From: Caulobacter rhizosphaerae
GTDB taxonomy: Bacteria > Pseudomonadota > Alphaproteobacteria > Caulobacterales > Caulobacteraceae
Assembly: GCF_010977555.1 (NCBI RefSeq)
Contig: NZ_CP048815.1
Location: 1,116,001 to 1,180,000 of the forward strand
Length of the DNA stretch: 64,000 bases
Direction: 5' to 3'
Part shown: positions 1-6,137 of the stretch, piece after piece
Numbering within the stretch: the stretch's first letter is position 1
How the letters are laid out: every line of letters begins with the position of its first letter
Translations under genes and position numbers: made by a program
Notes under the pieces: generated by a model
Database searches by the model: none
What the model saw: only the letters and a program-made list of their open reading frames with translations
What the model was told of the DNA's origin: nothing

Positions 1-167
1 GGGTCGGCCGCGCCACGGGCCTGGCCCTGACGCCGGCCAGCCCCGCGCCGCTGCGCCTGGCCGTGCTGCGCCTGGTCGCCCACGCCTACGAACACCGCGA
101 CGATTCCGAACCGCCGCCCAGCCTGGTTGAGGCCTGGCTGGCGCCCTATCGGGAGGCCCGGCTGTGA
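1..167 (+). CDS. GTA head-tail connector (g6-type), C-terminal end only
   Basis: The gene enters from the left edge in frame 3 and ends at TGA 165-167. About 54 residues are visible. They contain a stretch reading LRLVAHAYEHRDD and the ending LAPYREARL, the usual C-terminus of the phiE125 gp8-like / RcGTA g6 family of head-tail connectors. The stop overlaps the GTG start of the next gene (GTGA), so the two are translationally coupled. In the Rhodobacter GTA a g7 adaptor lies between g6 and g8; here g8 follows directly. Assignment rests on a short fragment plus context. Confidence 0.7.
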   Translation, partial: VGRATGLALTPASPAPLRLAVLRLVAHAYEHRDDSEPPPSLVEAWLAPYREARL

Positions 168-565
168 GCGGCCCCGACGCGGCGATCGCCGCCGCCCTGG
201 TCGAGGCCCTGAAGGCCGCGCCCGCCGTCGCCGCCCTGGTCGCCGCCCGGGTCCACGCCGACGCCCCGCGCCATCCGCTCTATCCGTGCGTCAGCCTGGG
301 CCGCCAGGAGAGCCGGCCGGCCGGACCGGACGCCGACGCCCTCGAGCACCTGCTGACGCTCACCTGCGCCAGCAAGTTCGGCGGGCCCGAGGAGGCGCGG
401 GCCGTCACCTCGGCGGTCCGCGCGGCCCTGCACAACGCCCCGCTGGCCGTGCCCGGCCGTCGCCTCGTCACCCTGCGCGTCACCTATGCCGACGTCTTCC
501 GCGCCGCCGACCGCGAGCTGTCGCTGGGCGTGCTGCGGGTGCGGGCGGTGACCGAAGCCCTGTAG
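164..565 (+). CDS. GTA tail terminator, DUF3168 family (g8)
   Basis: 133 residues, starting at GTG 164 inside the stop of the upstream connector. DUF3168 proteins are tail-terminator/tail-completion proteins that cap the tail tube and join it to the head. The sequence has the family layout: an Ala-rich N-terminal helix, then HPLYPCVSLG, a strand-rich middle with THLLTLT-like text (EHLLTLTCASKFGG), and a C-terminal RVTYADVFRAADRE section. Its place between connector and major tail protein agrees with RcGTA g8. No anomalies seen. Confidence 0.85.
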   Translation: MSGPDAAIAAALVEALKAAPAVAALVAARVHADAPRHPLYPCVSLGRQESRPAGPDADALEHLLTLTCASKFGGPEEARAVTSAVRAALHNAPLAVPGRRLVTLRVTYADVFRAADRELSLGVLRVRAVTEAL

Positions 566-580
566 CGAAAGGAACTCCCC

Positions 581-997
581 ATGGCCGCCCAAGCCGGCAA
601 AGACATCCTGCTGAAGATCAGCGACGGCGCGCCGACGCCGACCTTCACCACCGTGGCCGGCCTGCGGGCCCGCACGATCAGCCTCAACGCCCAGACGATC
701 GACGCCACCGACGGCGACAGCGCCGGCCGCTGGCGCGAGCTGCTGGCCGGGTCGGGCGTGCGCTCGGTCGCGGTCTCCGGCGGCGGCGTGTTCCGCGACG
801 CCGCCTCCGACGCGGCGGTGCGCGACAGCTTCTTCGCCCAGACGGCCCGCACCTGGCGCCTGGTGATCCCCGACTTCGTGCAGCTGGAGGGGCCGTTCCT
901 GGTGGCGGCCCTGGAATATGCCGGCGACCACGACGGCGAGGCCGCCTTCGCCCTGTCCCTGGCCTCGGCCGGACCGGTGACGTTCACGGCGATCTAG
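581..997 (+). CDS. GTA major tail protein, TP901-1 family (g9)
   Basis: 138 residues, ATG 581, with AAAGGAA about 9 bases upstream. It builds the tail tube. The opening MAAQAGKDILLKISDG and the later TISLNAQTIDATDGDSAGRW are typical of the TP901-1-like major tail subunit of alphaproteobacterial GTAs, as is the family length of about 135-140 residues. It follows g8 by 15 bp. Downstream, a roughly 130-bp palindromic repeat separates it from g10, so the otherwise tightly overlapping operon has an unusual gap here. Confidence 0.88.
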   Translation: MAAQAGKDILLKISDGAPTPTFTTVAGLRARTISLNAQTIDATDGDSAGRWRELLAGSGVRSVAVSGGGVFRDAASDAAVRDSFFAQTARTWRLVIPDFVQLEGPFLVAALEYAGDHDGEAAFALSLASAGPVTFTAI

Positions 998-1031
998 GAT
1001 CGCGATCAAAACAGTCATTTCCAAATCGACG

Positions 1032-1163
1032 CCGTCATCCCGGGCCTTGTGCCCGGGACCCCTCCATCCGCCGCAGGTGCGGGAGGGGCGGTTCGCTGGC
1101 GAACCGCTTGCCTCTCACGCGTCGGCTGAACCAGGGATCCCGGGCACGAGGCCCGGGATGACG
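1032..1163 (+). repeat. Palindromic intergenic repeat, family B
   Basis: Two long inverted arms lie between g9 and g10. The left arm (1033-1062) reads gtcatcccgggccttgtgcc and continues with cggg; the right arm (1133-1162) is nearly its reverse complement and ends cccgggatgac. Each arm is itself a small hairpin (cccgggc...gcccggg), so the whole can fold as a long stem with side hairpins. The inner part between the arms has no convincing gene. The structure resembles small non-autonomous palindromic elements. Its effect on expression of the GTA operon is unknown. Confidence 0.7.
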
Positions 1164-1199
1164 ATCGAGAAGGGTATGGCTTTGGCTGGAGGAAAGCCC

Positions 1200-1490
1200 A
1201 TGCTCACCCCCAACCCCGCCCGCGGCGAGGTCGTCGTTCCGCTGGCCGGATCGCCCCGCCGCCTGTGCCTGACGCTGGGCGCCCTGGCCCGGATCGAGGC
1301 GATCCTGGACCTCGACGACTGGAGCGCCTTGCCCGAGCGCTTCGGCCGGCTGTCGGCGCGCGAGCTGCTGGCGGTGCTGGCCGCCCTGCTGGAAGGCGGC
1401 GGCGAGGATCCGGCGGTGCTGGACGCCGCGCCGGTGTCGGTTCCGGAGGCCGTCGCGGCGGTGGCCGCGGCCTTGGCCGCCTGCGCATGA
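1200..1490 (+). CDS. GTA family tail assembly protein (g10)
   Basis: 96 residues from ATG 1200, chosen because GGAGGAAAG sits 7 bases upstream; an in-frame start further upstream would read through the intergenic repeat. The text MLTPNPARGEVVVPLAGSPR followed by LTLGALARIEAIL matches the gene transfer agent family protein (TIGR-type, RcGTA g10), thought to act in tail assembly with the small protein encoded next. The C-terminal half is Ala-rich and helical. Its stop overlaps the ATG of g10.1 (ATGA), a classical coupled pair in phage and GTA clusters. Confidence 0.82.
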   Translation: MLTPNPARGEVVVPLAGSPRRLCLTLGALARIEAILDLDDWSALPERFGRLSARELLAVLAALLEGGGEDPAVLDAAPVSVPEAVAAVAAALAACA

Positions 1491-1684
1491 AACCCCACTG
1501 GCGCGCGGCCCTGCGCCTGGCCGCCCTGCAGCTGGCCATCGCGCCCGAGGCCTTCTGGCGGCTGTCCCTGGCCGAGTGGCGGGCCCTGGCCGAGGCGCCG
1601 GCCGCCCCGGTCCTGGACCGCGCGGCCCTCGACGTCCTGATCGCCCGCTTTCCCGACGATCCAATCCCTTGGGAGACCCCATGA
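1487..1684 (+). CDS. Small GTA tail assembly chaperone (g10.1)
   Basis: 65 residues, ATG 1487 overlapping the g10 stop. The pattern W-x-x-A-x-x-x-A-hydrophobic, LAIAPEAFWRLSLAEWRAL is diagnostic of the small phage tail assembly chaperone of GTAs (the rcc01693-like family). Family length is about 60-75 residues. It overlaps the next ATG (1681) by 4 bases, so g10, g10.1 and g11 form one translationally coupled run. No transmembrane segment is present. Confidence 0.85.
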   Translation: MKPHWRAALRLAALQLAIAPEAFWRLSLAEWRALAEAPAAPVLDRAALDVLIARFPDDPIPWETP

Positions 1685-2223
1685 GCGACTTCGATCCTGA
1701 TGGCCTGGACGCCGTCCCCGCCCGCGCGACCGAGGCGGCCGCCGCCCTGTCGGCCCTGCGCGCTCCGGCCGAGCAGGCCGCCCGCGCCATCGACGAGGCC
1801 TTCTCCAAGGCCGGCACGGGCCTGGCCAAGTCGCTGGCCCACGCGGCCGCCGACGGCAAGGTCAGCTTGGCCGAGCTGGCGCGGGCGGTGCTGGACGCGG
1901 TGTCGAGCGGCCTGGGCGGTTCTGGCGGCGGCCCGGGCGGCGGCGGCCTGGTCAAGGCCCTGGCCGGGGCGGTCGGCTCGGCCTTTTCCGGAGCCAGGGC
2001 CGACGGCGGCTCCGTCTCGGCCGGCGGCGCCTATCTGGTCGGCGAGCGCGGCCCCGAGCTGTTCCGCCCCGCCGGGGCGGGGGCGATCGAGCCCCTGGGC
2101 AGCGGCGGGGTCAATGTCGTCGTCAACGTCCAGGGCGGCGACACGGCGAGCCTGGCCCGCTCCGACGCCCAACTGGCCCAGGCCCTGGCCCGGGCGGTCA
2201 GCCTGGGGGCGCGGCGGCTTTAA
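1681..2223 (+). CDS. GTA tape measure protein, short form (g11)
   Basis: 180 residues from ATG 1681, overlapping the g10.1 stop. Residues 1-95 are Ala-rich helix, followed by a glycine-rich patch and then GAYLVGERGPELFRPAGAG, the hallmark C-terminal motif of phage tape measure proteins. The C-terminus has a Val/Asn strand (NVVVNVQGGD) also usual in these proteins. The small size agrees with short-tailed GTA particles; RcGTA g11 is of similar length. Directly downstream is a palindromic repeat and then an antisense block, so transcription of g12 onward may need a separate promoter. Confidence 0.85.
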   Translation: MSDFDPDGLDAVPARATEAAAALSALRAPAEQAARAIDEAFSKAGTGLAKSLAHAAADGKVSLAELARAVLDAVSSGLGGSGGGPGGGGLVKALAGAVGSAFSGARADGGSVSAGGAYLVGERGPELFRPAGAGAIEPLGSGGVNVVVNVQGGDTASLARSDAQLAQALARAVSLGARRL

Positions 2224-2228
2224 TTCCA

Positions 2229-2360
2229 ATCCGCTCATCCCGGCGAACGCCGGGACCCAGATGGAATGGCTTTGAGCCTGACGCCATGAGCGCTGAGCCC
2301 TTCCAATCCATCACACCGCTAAGGGATCTGGGTCCCGGCATTCGCCGGGATGAGCGGATT
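2229..2360 (+). repeat. Palindromic intergenic repeat, family A (copy 1)
   Basis: Arms at 2229-2262 and 2325-2359 are near-perfect inverted copies. The core is ccgctcatcccggcg, then a 3-4 base loop, then cgccggga and ccagat. Other copies are at 17422-17549 (two arms) and 32936-32971 (a single hairpin). This copy marks the junction between the end of g11 and the antisense GIY-YIG/DUF805 block, and could terminate transcription from both sides. Confidence 0.8.
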
Positions 2361-2365
2361 TATGT

Positions 2366-2659
2366 TTAGGCATTTGGGTTCAGATCGAGCGCCAGGTCCC
2401 GCCACGTCGGATTTTCGGCCTCGATCAGCATGAGCTTCCAGGAACGCCGCCATTCCTTGATCCGCCGTTCGCGGCGAAACGTCTCCTCACGGCTCTCGAA
2501 CACCTCGTACCAGACCAGGATCGTGCATCCATGTTTCGCCGTGAAGCCATCCCGGCGGTATTCGCGATGCTCTTCGATCCGGCGGACAAGATCATCGGTC
2601 GACCCGACGTAGAGCGTGCCGTTCCGCCGGCTCGCGACGATGTAGGTGTAGAAGCCCAT
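2366..2659 (-). CDS. GIY-YIG nuclease superfamily protein (UPF0213/YhbQ-like)
   Basis: 97 residues with ATG at 2657-2659. The N-terminus MGFYTYIVASRRNGTLYVGS carries the paired aromatic/Gly motif (YTY and YVG). It continues with the Arg of the catalytic helix (DLVRRIEEH), the Glu-containing WYEVFESREE segment and the C-terminal NPTWRDL, so the fold and active-site pattern look intact. Small stand-alone GIY-YIG proteins of this size are widespread in bacteria and their role is poorly known. It lies on the opposite strand to the GTA genes, 5 bp from a family A repeat. Whether it has anything to do with GTA function is open. Confidence 0.85.
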   Translation of the reverse strand: MGFYTYIVASRRNGTLYVGSTDDLVRRIEEHREYRRDGFTAKHGCTILVWYEVFESREETFRRERRIKEWRRSWKLMLIEAENPTWRDLALDLNPNA

Positions 2660-2724
2660 GCGGCATTTCCCCACCGCCGGGGCGGCGGGGAAAGCGTAGA
2701 AACTCGCGTTTCGGTTTTGACCGC

Positions 2725-3177
2725 CTAGGCCATCAACGGCGTCAGCGGCGGTTCGCCATAGCGGTTCTCGCCCGGCTGGCCCTCGGCGACGCCCACCCAC
2801 AGGGTGAAGCCGACCACGGCGAAGAAGGCGATGGCGACGCTGACCAGCAGGCCGCCGACGCCGGCCAGGGCGGCCCAGTCGGTGTTGGTGATCTCGCCCA
2901 GGATCGCGCCGATGCCGATCGACATCGCCGAGCCGATGATCAGCACCGGCCCCAGCACGATCGGCACGAGCTGCCACCAGCCGCTGCGGCCCATGTCGTG
3001 CAGGCGCTTGGTGCACAGGCAGACCCAGGCGAACACGGCGATCAGGCCGATCACCTGGCCGACCAGCGGGATCCAGCCGGCCACCACGTGGGCGCCCAGC
3101 AGCATCAGCCAGCCGATCCAGAACACCTGACGGCCGATCCGGCCCTCGGCCGAGAAGAACAACGATTTCCAGTCCAT
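2725..3177 (-). CDS. DUF805 inner-membrane protein, copy 1
   Basis: 150 residues with about four hydrophobic segments (roughly 17-40, 42-57, 68-90, 108-130). It has the DUF805 signature: an N-terminal FFSAEGRIGRQVFWIGW followed by CTKRLHDMGRSGWW. DUF805 proteins are small polytopic membrane proteins of unknown function, often found as multicopy, mobile-looking genes. This is the best conserved of three tandem paralogues on the minus strand between GTA g11 and g12. Upstream of its start, at 3226-3235, is a TTTAAGTGAA element shared with the third paralogue. Confidence 0.85.
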   Translation of the reverse strand: MDWKSLFFSAEGRIGRQVFWIGWLMLLGAHVVAGWIPLVGQVIGLIAVFAWVCLCTKRLHDMGRSGWWQLVPIVLGPVLIIGSAMSIGIGAILGEITNTDWAALAGVGGLLVSVAIAFFAVVGFTLWVGVAEGQPGENRYGEPPLTPLMA

Positions 3178-3225
3178 TTCCAGCTCCCAATCCTGAGCCT
3201 GAGATTAGGGCCGGCGGGGTCGCTG

Positions 3226-3235
3226 TTTAAGTGAA
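3226..3235 (-). promoter_or_regulatory. Shared motif upstream of DUF805 copy 1
   Basis: On the minus strand this reads TTCACTTAAA, about 48 bases upstream of the copy 1 start codon. The same ten bases occur at 4288-4297, 27 bases upstream of copy 3. A ten-base AT-rich match in such GC-rich DNA is unlikely to be chance, but no transcript data support a promoter. Confidence 0.4.
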
Positions 3236-3255
3236 TTGCAAGTCATGACGAGGGT

Positions 3256-3756
3256 TTAACCTGGCGGCGTCCGAGACGCGTAGGTGGGCGCGCGCGCCAG
3301 CAGGACCAGGAAGACCGACCACAGGACCGAGAGTCCCAGAACGTCCAGGAGCAGTCCGACGAAAGGCAGGAATTTGTCGAGTTCGTCGGGTTGCCAGGCG
3401 CCCGCCGCGACATGTCCCACCAGCGTCACCGCGATCATGACGACTAGCCAGTCCGGCGTGCGTCCCTGATCGCGCAGTCGTTTGATGCAAAGACAGGCCA
3501 GGATGTAGGCGCGGACCGCCAGGATCAGGCCGAACGCGACCATCGTTGAAGTGTCCAGGCCTTGCACCGGTCCGCGAAACAGCGCCGTGACGGCCAGTTC
3601 GCCCACGATCGGCATCAGGGCCAGGACCAGCGTCGGCGACCCGCTGACCAGCGCCCCCGTCGCTATCGACAGCCCAAGCATTCCCAGCAGGCCGAGAATG
3701 AAGGCGTGGCGGCCGGTCCGGCCGGACGGATCGAAAAGCAGCCTCAGCCAAGTCAT
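3256..3756 (-). CDS. DUF805-like membrane protein, copy 2
   Basis: 166 residues, ATG at 3754-3756. It repeats the layout of its neighbours: LLFDPSGRTGRHAFILGL at the start, then hydrophobic segments, then CIKRLRDQGRTPDW, the degenerate form of the DUF805 KRLHDxGRSGW motif. The start overlaps the stop of a possible 36-residue ORF (TGATG), implying coupling. Length and motif are looser than in copy 1, so this looks like a diverged paralogue. Function unknown. Confidence 0.78.
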   Translation of the reverse strand: MTWLRLLFDPSGRTGRHAFILGLLGMLGLSIATGALVSGSPTLVLALMPIVGELAVTALFRGPVQGLDTSTMVAFGLILAVRAYILACLCIKRLRDQGRTPDWLVVMIAVTLVGHVAAGAWQPDELDKFLPFVGLLLDVLGLSVLWSVFLVLLARAPTYASRTPPG

Positions 3757-3866
3757 CAGACGTCCCTTTGGCGACGAGAGGGGATGCCGCCGAGCCAGAT
3801 CACGAAAACGGTCCCCGTCAGCGCGGTGATCACGCCGTCGGCGATGAGCGGGACGATCACCGCCAT
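3756..3866 (-). CDS. Possible 36-residue single-helix membrane peptide
   Basis: An ATG at 3864-3866 opens a 36-codon frame that begins inside the last codons of copy 3 and ends in TGA overlapping the ATG of copy 2. The text starts MAVIVPLIADGVITALTG, continues as one hydrophobic helix (TVFVIWLGG) and ends in a basic tail (PSRRQRDV). The overlaps on both sides are what a coupled small gene would show, and the hydrophobicity suits the membrane neighbourhood. The Shine-Dalgarno sequence is weak and such a short frame can occur by chance. Confidence 0.35.
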   Translation of the reverse strand: MAVIVPLIADGVITALTGTVFVIWLGGIPSRRQRDV

Positions 3867-4261
3867 CCCGTCCCGAAGAGGTCATAGGCCCAGAGGCCCA
3901 TCAACAGGTGGACCGCGAGACTGGTCAAGCTGAAGACCATCAGCGGGCGAACGCCTTGGCCGGCGTCGCGCGACCGCTTCAGCAGCAGACAGGTCGCGGG
4001 GTAGAGCCGCGTCGCGAGAACGCCGAGCGCGGCCACGAACGCGACGTCGGGAACCGTGGCGTCGTAAAGATGCCCGACCACGCCACCGATCAGGAACGCC
4101 TCGCCAATCGCGGGAAGCGCGGCGAACGCCCAAGCTTGGGTGAGATAGATCAGTCCAACATAGACGGCCAGGCTGACGACCGTCAGCTGGATCAGGCCGC
4201 TCCAGAAAGCGCGCCGATCGACGGCGCCGCGCGGGTCGAACAACAGGGACAGCAGGCTCAT
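3857..4261 (-). CDS. DUF805-like membrane protein, copy 3
   Basis: 134 residues, about four hydrophobic segments. It starts MSLLSLLFDPRGAVDRRAFW, the same N-terminal block as copy 2, and has LLLKRSRDAGQGVRP in place of the canonical KRLHDMGRSGW. The motif has lost two conserved positions, so this is the most diverged of the three. It is the first gene of the antisense block and faces g12 across a 64-bp divergent intergenic region containing a GTGAA-CA-TTCAC palindrome. Function unknown. Confidence 0.75.
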   Translation of the reverse strand: MSLLSLLFDPRGAVDRRAFWSGLIQLTVVSLAVYVGLIYLTQAWAFAALPAIGEAFLIGGVVGHLYDATVPDVAFVAALGVLATRLYPATCLLLKRSRDAGQGVRPLMVFSLTSLAVHLLMGLWAYDLFGTGWR

Positions 4262-4287
4262 AGGCGGCTCCTCCAGGCGTTCGACTT

Positions 4288-4304
4288 TTTAAGTGAACAT
4301 TCAC
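4288..4304. promoter_or_regulatory. Divergent control region with palindrome between DUF805 copy 3 and g12
   Basis: TTTAAGTGAA (4288-4297) repeats the element found upstream of DUF805 copy 1. It overlaps an inverted repeat GTGAACATTCAC (4293-4304; arms GTGAA/TTCAC, two-base centre). The site lies 27 bases upstream of copy 3 and 22 bases upstream of g12, so one protein bound here could influence both. The g12 Shine-Dalgarno AAGGAG is at 4313-4318. Confidence 0.4.
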
Positions 4305-4325
4305 TCACATACAAGGAGCGGCGCC

Positions 4326-4958
4326 ATGACCGCGTTCCACGAGACGCGCCTGCCCGCGCGGCTGGCGTTCGGTTGCACCGGCGGGGTCGAGCGGCGGACC
4401 CAGGTGACGACCCTGGCGTCGGGCTTCGAGCGGCGGTCCAGCCCCTGGGCCCAGGGCCGGCGGCGCTACCTGATCGGCACGACGACGCGGCCGCTGGACG
4501 ACGCCGCCGCCCTGGTCGCGTTCTTCGAAGCGCGGCGGGGGCGGCTGCACGGCTTCCGGTTCCGCGACCCGGCCGACTGCAAGTCGTGCGCGCCGTCGGC
4601 GACGCCGGCCGCCGCCGACCAGACGCTCGGGACCGGCGACGGGGTCCGCAAGACCTTCGCCCTGGCCAAGACCTACGGAAGCGGCGAGACGGCGGTGGTC
4701 CGGCCGATCACAAAGCCCGTGGCCGGCACGGTCAAGGTGGCGGTGGCCGGCGTCGCCCTGGCGGCAGGCGGCTTCACGGTCGACACGGCGACCGGCCTGG
4801 TGACCCTGGCGACCGCTCCAGCGGCCGGGGCGGCGGTCACCGCCGGCTTCGAGTTCGACGTGCCGGTGCGCTTCGACGGCGATCGCATCGACGTGACCCT
4901 GGAAGGCTTCAACGCCGCCCGAGTGGGCGCGGTGGCCCTGGTCGAGGTGCGGGTCTGA
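4326..4958 (+). CDS. GTA distal tail protein, DUF2460 family (g12)
   Basis: 210 residues. ATG 4326 is chosen for AAGGAG at 4313-4318. The N-terminal MTAFHETRLPARLAFGCTGG, then RYLIGTTTRPLDDAAALVAF, then RLHGFRFRDPADCKS, is characteristic of the TIGR02217/DUF2460 family (RcGTA g12), a baseplate-side tail protein. The stop overlaps the ATG of g13 (TGATG). After the antisense DUF805 block this is the first gene of a second GTA transcription segment, so the 64-bp region upstream should contain a promoter unless read-through from g11 occurs. Confidence 0.9.
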   Translation: MTAFHETRLPARLAFGCTGGVERRTQVTTLASGFERRSSPWAQGRRRYLIGTTTRPLDDAAALVAFFEARRGRLHGFRFRDPADCKSCAPSATPAAADQTLGTGDGVRKTFALAKTYGSGETAVVRPITKPVAGTVKVAVAGVALAAGGFTVDTATGLVTLATAPAAGAAVTAGFEFDVPVRFDGDRIDVTLEGFNAARVGAVALVEVRV

Positions 4959-5608
4959 TGCGCGCCGTCCCCTCCGACCTGGCCGACCGCCTCGAGAGCG
5001 GCGCGGCCAGCCTGTGCCACGCCTGGATCCTGACCCGCGCCGATGGCGCCGTGCTGGGCTTCACCGACCATGACCGCGACCTGGTGGTCGAGGGCGTGAC
5101 CTGCAAGGCGGCCAGCGGCTGGACCGCGGGCGCGGCCGAGACGGCGGCCGGCTTCGCGCCGGGCCAGGTCGCGGCGGTGGGCGGCTTCGACGACGCGGCG
5201 CTGTCGGAGGCCGATCTTTCGGCCGGGCTCTATGACGGGGCGCGGGTCGAATGCCGGCTGGTCGACTGGTCGGCGCCCGGCCTGGGCGTGCGGCTGTGGT
5301 CGGCCCGGATCGCCGCCGCCAAGGCCGAGGGCGGCGCCTTCACCCTGGCCCTGGAGGGCCCGCTGGTGGCCCTGGACCGCGTGGCCGGCCGCACCTTCGG
5401 CCGCTCTTGCGACGCGGCGTTCGGCGACGCCCGCTGCGGCGTCGACCTTGCGGCCTTCCCCGGCGCCACCTGCGACAAGCGCTGGGCCACCTGCCGGGAG
5501 CGGTTCGGCAACGGCCTGAACTTCCGCGGCTTCCCGACGGCCCCGGGCGAGGACTTCCTGACGCTGTACCCGAGCGAGGGGGAGCGGAACGATGGCGGGC
5601 GGCGGTGA
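4958..5608 (+). CDS. GTA tail protein, DUF2163 family (g13)
   Basis: 216 residues, ATG 4958 overlapping the g12 stop. DUF2163 hallmarks are present: AWILTRADGAVLGFTDHDRD near the N-terminus, a central strand-rich part, and a C-terminal cysteine cluster (GRSCDAAFGDARC, then TCDKRWATCRERFGN, then NFRGFPTAPGEDF). In RcGTA the g13 C-terminal Cys cluster binds an iron-sulfur centre at the tail hub; the same four-cysteine spacing appears here. The last 17 bases overlap the start of g14. Confidence 0.9.
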   Translation: MRAVPSDLADRLESGAASLCHAWILTRADGAVLGFTDHDRDLVVEGVTCKAASGWTAGAAETAAGFAPGQVAAVGGFDDAALSEADLSAGLYDGARVECRLVDWSAPGLGVRLWSARIAAAKAEGGAFTLALEGPLVALDRVAGRTFGRSCDAAFGDARCGVDLAAFPGATCDKRWATCRERFGNGLNFRGFPTAPGEDFLTLYPSEGERNDGGRR

Positions 5609-6128
5609 GCCCCCTCCGGCCCTCCGGGCCACCTCCCCAGAGGGGGAGGATTTAGCGCGACAGATGCTCCCCCTCTGGGGGAGCTGTCGCGAAGCGACTG
5701 AGGGGGTCCGCGCCGCCGCCCTCCACGAAGCCCGCCTGTGGCTCGGCACGCCCTACCAGCACCAGGCCTCCCTGCGCGGCGTCGGCTGCGACTGCCTCGG
5801 CTTGGTGCGCGGCGTCTGGCGGGCGCTCTACGGCTCCGAGCCCGAGATCCCGCCGCCCTACCGGCCCGACTGGGCCGAGCTGGGCGGGCGCGAGCTGCTG
5901 GCGCAGGCGCTGGACCGGCGGCTGACCCGGCTGGACCGGGCCGCCGCCCGTCCGGGCGACGTGCTGCTGTTCCGCATGGCGCCGGACGCCCCGGCCAAGC
6001 ATTGCGCGATCCGCTCGGCCGAGGACCGGATGATCCACGCCTATTGGGGCCGCGCCTGCGTCGAGAGCTGGCTGGGCCGCTGGTGGCGCGAGCGGCTGGC
6101 CGCGGTCTTTCGATTTCCCGAACCCTAA
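5592..6128 (+). CDS. GTA NlpC/P60-type peptidase (g14) with a repeat-encoded N-terminal extension
   Basis: 178 residues if started at ATG 5592, which overlaps the g13 stop by 17 bases. The catalytic core starts near residue 45: ARLWLGTPYQHQASLRGVGC with the active-site Cys in CDCLGLV, and the His in AKHCAI. It is a cell-wall peptidase at the GTA tail tip. Residues about 7-39 are encoded by a family C palindromic repeat (5609-5706); normal family members go straight from the start to the helix before WIGTPY. The repeat reads open in this frame, so the protein may carry a foreign segment. Alternatively translation may begin inside the repeat at the ATG near 5664. Confidence 0.85.
   Translation: MAGGGEPPPALRATSPEGEDLARQMLPLWGSCREATEGVRAAALHEARLWLGTPYQHQASLRGVGCDCLGLVRGVWRALYGSEPEIPPPYRPDWAELGGRELLAQALDRRLTRLDRAAARPGDVLLFRMAPDAPAKHCAIRSAEDRMIHAYWGRACVESWLGRWWRERLAAVFRFPEP
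5609..5706 (+). repeat. Palindromic repeat, family C (copy 1), inside g14
   Basis: It begins cccctccggccctccgggcc and ends gctgtcgcgaagcgactgag followed by a G run, with internal hairpins (ctcccc...ggggag; ctccccct...agggggag). The element at 35700-35800 is nearly identical along its whole length, and a related element is at 31140-31282. Those two lie between genes. This copy is within the 5' end of g14, exactly at the g13/g14 junction, and keeps the frame open. Confidence 0.85.
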
Positions 6129-6137
6129 GGATACTCC

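Noticed and set aside
1047..1199. Longer start for g10 extending through the family B repeat.
   Set aside because: The extension is translated repeat sequence, while ATG 1200 has a strong Shine-Dalgarno and gives the family's normal N-terminus.
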